From Magnolia sinica (taxonomy: Eukaryota > Streptophyta > Magnoliopsida > Magnoliales > Magnoliaceae), in NCBI RefSeq assembly GCF_029962835.1, contig NC_080578.1, forward strand, positions 50,213,001 through 50,277,000: 64,000 nt of DNA, given 5' to 3'. Below the pieces are notes generated by a model. It searched no databases. It was not told the DNA's origin and saw only the letters and a program-made list of their open reading frames with translations. How positions within the stretch are numbered: the stretch's first letter is position 1; every line of letters begins with the position of its first letter. Below, piece after piece: positions 59,696 through 64,000 of this stretch. A program made the translations under genes and the position numbers.

Positions 59696-61876
59696 CCTGT
59701 TGATAGGGTCACACGACATTGGACCCACTACAACATTTACTTGCATCCAATCTGGTGATAGGGTCACATGGGCCAAGGGCCCACCGCAATGTTTACTTGC
59801 CATACAACCTCTTTATAAAGTCACGTGGACTAAGCCACTGTAATATTTATTTGTCCACCAAACTTTTGGTACGATTATGTGATCTTGGGGTCCACCATGA
59901 TGTAGTTCACAAATCCAACCCATTCATTGTGTGTGTCCCACCAATTTAAGGGTCCAAACCGAGTTTCATGATCCAAGCTGCATGTGGACCCCAGCAGTTG
60001 ATTCCATGTGGCTTGACATACCACCGCATGAAAGATGATGGTGTGGGCCATACGAGAACGTTTTATAACTGATTTTTAGAACCAACGTATCAAATAAAGG
60101 GACCTATCAAATGAATGGCGTGGATGTAGAACATACATCATGGTAGGGTCCACCATTGGGGCCAATGGGATCCTCCCTACTTAACGTTGGACGTCCAGAG
60201 AGTCTGGACGTCAATGTACATGCATGCATATATATTTATATTTTTTTTTAATCCTAGGTGGGACCCACATTAACCAGATCTACTCCGTCCATTATATCTG
60301 TCCCATAAAGTTAGGGGTCCAAACCAAGTTTCAATCACATCCAAAACTCAAGGAGGCCCCACCAGATGATTTTATATTTTTAGGCATGTTATCACATGAT
60401 TTTAGATGGTATGGCCCACCTGAGTTCCGTATACAGCTAATTTTTGGGATGGACGGCTGGTCCATGGGGACCCATCAAATGCACGGTTTCGATGTTCAAA
60501 ATGCATCACGTGAGGCCCACGGCTGGAGCCATGAGGTCCAACCAGGCCATCCGCCCGCCCATGCAGCCGCAGGCGCTGCCTGCGTTTTTTGTTCTCTAAA
60601 TCCAATTTTTCTAGGGAATTTCTTAGGTGGGGCCCTCATCAGGAAAATCTATCCTGACCATTGCATCTCACGGCTCAATATTGACCAAACAAGACCAATA
60701 TTGAGTATTTTTCAGCATGTAGAATCGTTGGGTGAGTTTTCAACGATAAAAATTTCCATTTCCTACAGTATGGCCCGCTTGATTGTCAGATTAGCCTCAT
60801 CTTTTGGCTCAACGCCTAAAATGAGATGAGAAGTGAAATGGACGGCGTGGATTTTATACATACATCAAGGTGGGGCCTGCATGAGCAGCCCACCTCCAAA
60901 TACTATTCTTCTTCCTCTCCTTTGCTTATTAGTACACCACCATTTCAGTGCACGCACACCACTTTAGCCACTCTCTGTCCAGCGTCCCTTGGACGTTGGA
61001 CAGCATAGGTATAACACAATCATCATAGTGGGTCCTACGTGTAGGTGGTCCACGTGTCACCAAGGTGGGTCCCACATGAACGTGGCCCACCATATTTAAA
61101 TCAACTTGATATTTGTGTGTTTCCATCACTATAAAGTAGGGTCCACATGACTTGTACGGTTGGGATAAAACATACCTCAAGATGGGATTCATCCAAGTGG
61201 GCCACACATCACAAAAAAAATGAGAGGAAAAGAAAGGAGCACCCACCTCGAAATCTCTTCTTCCTTCTTCCGCCAATGCATGATAGAGCCCCAAAGAAAC
61301 AATTTCAATGGCGGAGATGATCATTGGATGGTGGAGATGGGAGATAGGGAGGTGGGCCACACTAGCTCTCTCATGGGAGCCATGGACGTGGGTTGCTCCA
61401 TGGAGGGATTGCTTGGAATGGAGAGAAGTGAAAGAGAGAAATGATGTAAGGGAGTGATGGGAGAGAGGGATGGTGAGGTAATGGGAATTAATGAGTTGAC
61501 TTATGGGGAAAAGGGAAGGTAAGGTGGTATGGTAGGGTGATGTCACCCCTAGGGTGACATCATAGTAATTAATGTTTTTAGGGAAGTACAACAATAGGGA
61601 TAGGTGGGTCCCACAATCAAGCGATCAACGTCCTAGATAATGCACGGGCCGGATCTTATAATCTGAGCATCGTATTGACGCACAAGACGCATCGTCGGAA
61701 CCGCGGCGACGGCACGATCAAAATGACATAGGTCTCATTTTGAGTCGGCTCGGGTTTACAGGATGTGACTCAAGAGCATGCGCCAATGTTATCTACTCGT
61801 CCCGGGTCGCCGAAACTCGACTAGAGGGAACCGTAGAAGTTTATGGAATGGTACAGGCTAGGTTACGGGTCTTACA

Positions 61877-61881
61877 CTCGC
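61877..61881 (+). other. Target site duplication CTCGC, right copy
   Basis: It pairs with 55717-55721 and marks insertion into the Tnp2 coding sequence. Confidence 0.9.
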
Positions 61882-64000
61882 TATCTTCAACTTCTGGTAT
61901 GGGAACGTCAAATACGTTCCTGGGCTTTATTTTCTGCACCACGTGCCTAACTTGGTATCAACGAGATAAAATACTTGTTCGGCTTGGCTGGCGAGGACAA
62001 ATGGGTCGTCCTTAAACCACTTCCGAGATAAATTTACGCTCGTAAAGTAGTTGTCAGTCTGAATTCCCAACTTCTTATTTCTAATGTTCCACCAATCACA
62101 TCTAAATAAGTACACCTGCTTTCTTATAGAATAACTCAGCTCAATAATATCCGTCAAAATGCCATAAAAGTCAATTTCATCCTCCTCATTTATTCCCTTC
62201 ACAACCACCCCACTATTTTGTGTGGTCATGTACTTCTCACATTCTTCGGTGTGGAATCGAATCCCATTTACAATACAACCTGTATATCTAGATACACGTC
62301 TATCAGGGCCACATGCCAGTGAGTATAACGCATCAGACGCATCCGCAGAGTTGCTTGTGCGCAATATCTTCATCTATTATCATGTACAGAATATAATTGT
62401 TTAGGGATTTTCATAAGTTGAAATAATGTGCAATACAACGAAAATGCTAAGTGTGGTGAGATACAATGTGAAATCTTACACGGTTGGCGAACCATTCTAG
62501 AAAATGATCTTGATGCATTCGATCATAATTTGTGGGAAATTTGGATTTCATCTCGTCTATGTGTTCGCTACACATAAATGGCACGTCATCAGCAAGAAAC
62601 ATTAAGATCATCGTATGTAGAGAAAATAATAATCGAGGGAAGACTTATTCCAAGTACGACTCTATTTCTTCACAATTATGTAACACATACCACCGCGCCT
62701 TTGCTAGATCCCCAAGGTCCATATCCCGAAACGTCGGGGATCCTAAAGGACGAACGTTATGTGGAAATACAGATATGGGTCCTTGTTCATGCTCATGCCC
62801 TTCATCGGCATTCCGATCTTCTCAGTTGAATCTAGTCTCTATGCCACGAAGATACATGGAGCAAAATGTAAGGCACTCATTATCAATGTACACTTTAGCT
62901 ATCGACCCCTCCGGTCGTGCCTTATTCCTCACAAATTGTTTCAGTGTGTGAAGGTATCTATACACAAAACCACTATGTTATACGTATGAAAACATGGATA
63001 TATGTAGTTTATTGAATGAATAAAAATTTTAACATATTGGTACCACCTTTCAATTGGATACATCCAACGATATTGTACTGGGCCTGCAAGCTTCGCCTCG
63101 TGCGGTAAGTGTATCGCTAGGTGTACCATGACATCGAAAAATGTAGGTGGAAATATTCTTTCAAGTTTGTAAAGGATTACGGCAATGTCCCTCTCCAGTC
63201 GTTTAATAACATCTACATTCAATGATCTCAAACACAAATCCTTAAAGAATATCCCCAACTCAATCAGTACCGCACTGATATCCTTGCTCAAGAATCTACG
63301 AATCGCAACCGGCAGTAGGCGTTGCAGAAGGACGTGACAATCATGACTTTTCATTCCTGTAACCTTACAGTCCGTAACGTTTATGCGCCGAGATATGTTT
63401 GATGCATACCCATCGGGAAACTTCACCGATCTCAACCATTCACATAAACGCTTTCTCTCTAGTTTTGTCAACGTGTAGCAGGCTGCTGGTATAGTATACG
63501 AATTTCCATGTGGTTACAAGTGCAACTCTTTCCTTAAACCCATTTCTTGTAGATCCAATCGAGTCTTTAAACTGTCTTTTGTTTTCTTCTCTATGTTCAT
63601 CAATGTTCCAAAGACATTGTCACATATATTTTTCTCAATATGCATGACATCCAAGTTGTGTCGCAATTTCAGATCACTCCAATAGGGCAACTCAAAAAAG
63701 ATGCTCTTCTTTCTCCAATTATAGTCCAATACTGTACGTTTCCTCTTCTTCAAGTGCGATGTCTTACCAAATCTAACCTGTGAAATGTTACTCAGTTGTT
63801 GCATCACGTCTTCTCTAGATAGCTCTTTCGGAGGTGGCCTATGATCTTGTTTGCCATCAAAGATCATCGTCTTCCTACGCCAACTATGATCGCTCGGAAG
63901 GAAGCGACGATTGCCTATATAACATGTTTTCCTACCATGCTTCAATGACAATGAACAAGTCTCAATACCACATGTAGGACAAGCCAACTTGCCCTTCGTG
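61882..64000 (-). pseudogene. CACTA Tnp2-type transposase with DUF4218 and DUF4216 regions
   Basis: This gene for the enzyme that cuts the element ends runs off the window. Down the minus strand, the Tnp2 core (63987-63514) shows FLPSDHSWRR, LPYWSDLKLRHNLDVMHIEKN and ending MGLRKELHL. DUF4218 (63471-63040) shows GMKSHDCHVLLQRLLPVAIR and FPPTFFDVMVHLAIHLPHEA. A middle part at about 62950-62500 shows FVRNKARPEGSIAK and MYLRGIETRFN. DUF4216 (62373-61927) shows SGCIVNGIRF-like and FTSVNLSRKWFKDDPFVLASQ. Lesions are few: stops near 63512, 62825 and possibly 62670, and a frameshift near 61940. It is otherwise split only by the giant element. Confidence 0.85.

Larger units (their letters stand above)
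55722..61876 (-). mobile_element. Giant TG...CA element, copy 3 (complete, 6155 bp)
   Basis: It starts TGTCACGCCCCAAACCC and ends GGTTACGGGTCTTACA, flanked by CTCGC. It is uninterrupted and colinear in reverse with copy 2. About the first 1.9 kb is complex sequence shared with copies 1 and 2. About 57590-61200 is GGGCCCAC-type repeat sequence. The last ~600 bases match the start of copy 2. The ends form imperfect inverted repeats (TGTCACGCCC against TGTAAGACCC). No coding capacity, terminal direct repeat, polypurine tract or primer binding site was found. A very long solo LTR is the simplest reading. Confidence 0.9.
51561..64000 (-). mobile_element. CACTA (En/Spm-type) transposon, one end and most of its genes
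   Basis: The terminus CACTACAAGAAATA at 51561 is the classical plant CACTA inverted repeat end. It is followed by a subterminal repeat block, a Transposase_24-type gene, a small ORF and a Tnp2-type transposase gene, all on the minus strand. The other terminus lies beyond 64000. With the giant element at 55722-61876 removed, at least 6.3 kb of CACTA sequence is in view. It sits in the Copia LTR or in the 25-base fragment before it. Confidence 0.9.

Noticed and set aside
60224..61594. Long open frames at 60224-60829 (+, 201 codons) and 60929-61594 (-, 221 codons)
   Set aside because: They lie inside giant element copy 3, are built from its repeat words and overlap on both strands. The equivalent region of copy 2 has no matching frame, and no domain is recognisable.

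Overview
The window is plant nuclear DNA and reads almost entirely as transposable elements nested inside one another. I recognise no host gene. The evidence for a plant is the mix of families: Athila-like and Tat-like Ty3/Gypsy elements, a chromovirus, a Sirevirus-like Ty1/Copia element with an extra 3' ORF, and a CACTA element with Tnp2-like and Transposase_24-like genes. Long stretches are built from degenerate GGGCCCAC / ATGATGTATGTG words. From memory I associate these with woody, possibly magnoliid, angiosperms. That is a weak inference and I do not name a species.

Layout. 1-4544: 3' half of an Athila-like element (copy A) and its LTR. 4545-6940: Tat-like pol fragment with RT, RNase H and a second RNase H. 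6941-8213: LTR that looks like the 5' LTR of Athila copy B. 8214-11950: truncated copy of an unidentified ~6.15 kb non-coding TG...CA element ('giant element'). 11951-20226: chromovirus on the minus strand, whose gag is split by an LTR-like sequence. 20290-26981: Athila copy B gag-pro-pol and 3' LTR, cut by the Copia element. 26982-51535: the Copia element, whose integrase is split by a second giant element (31667-46741). That copy is itself split by a gag-pro-only Athila element (copy C, 34288-43213). 51561-64000: CACTA element running off the window, whose Tnp2 gene is split by a third giant element (55722-61876).

The order of events is readable. Both complete giant elements have perfect 5-bp target duplications (TATGA and CTCGC), and Athila C has ACCAT. 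With nested DNA removed the two complete giant elements measure about 6144 and 6155 bp and are colinear in opposite orientations. They have TG...CA ends with imperfect inverted termini and no terminal direct repeat that I can see. I read them as unusually long solo LTRs or as an undescribed non-autonomous element.

Most coding regions are pseudogenes with many stops and frameshifts. The CACTA genes are the best preserved. Element coordinates come from reading the sequence by eye: those with target duplications should be exact to a base or two, the others approximate.
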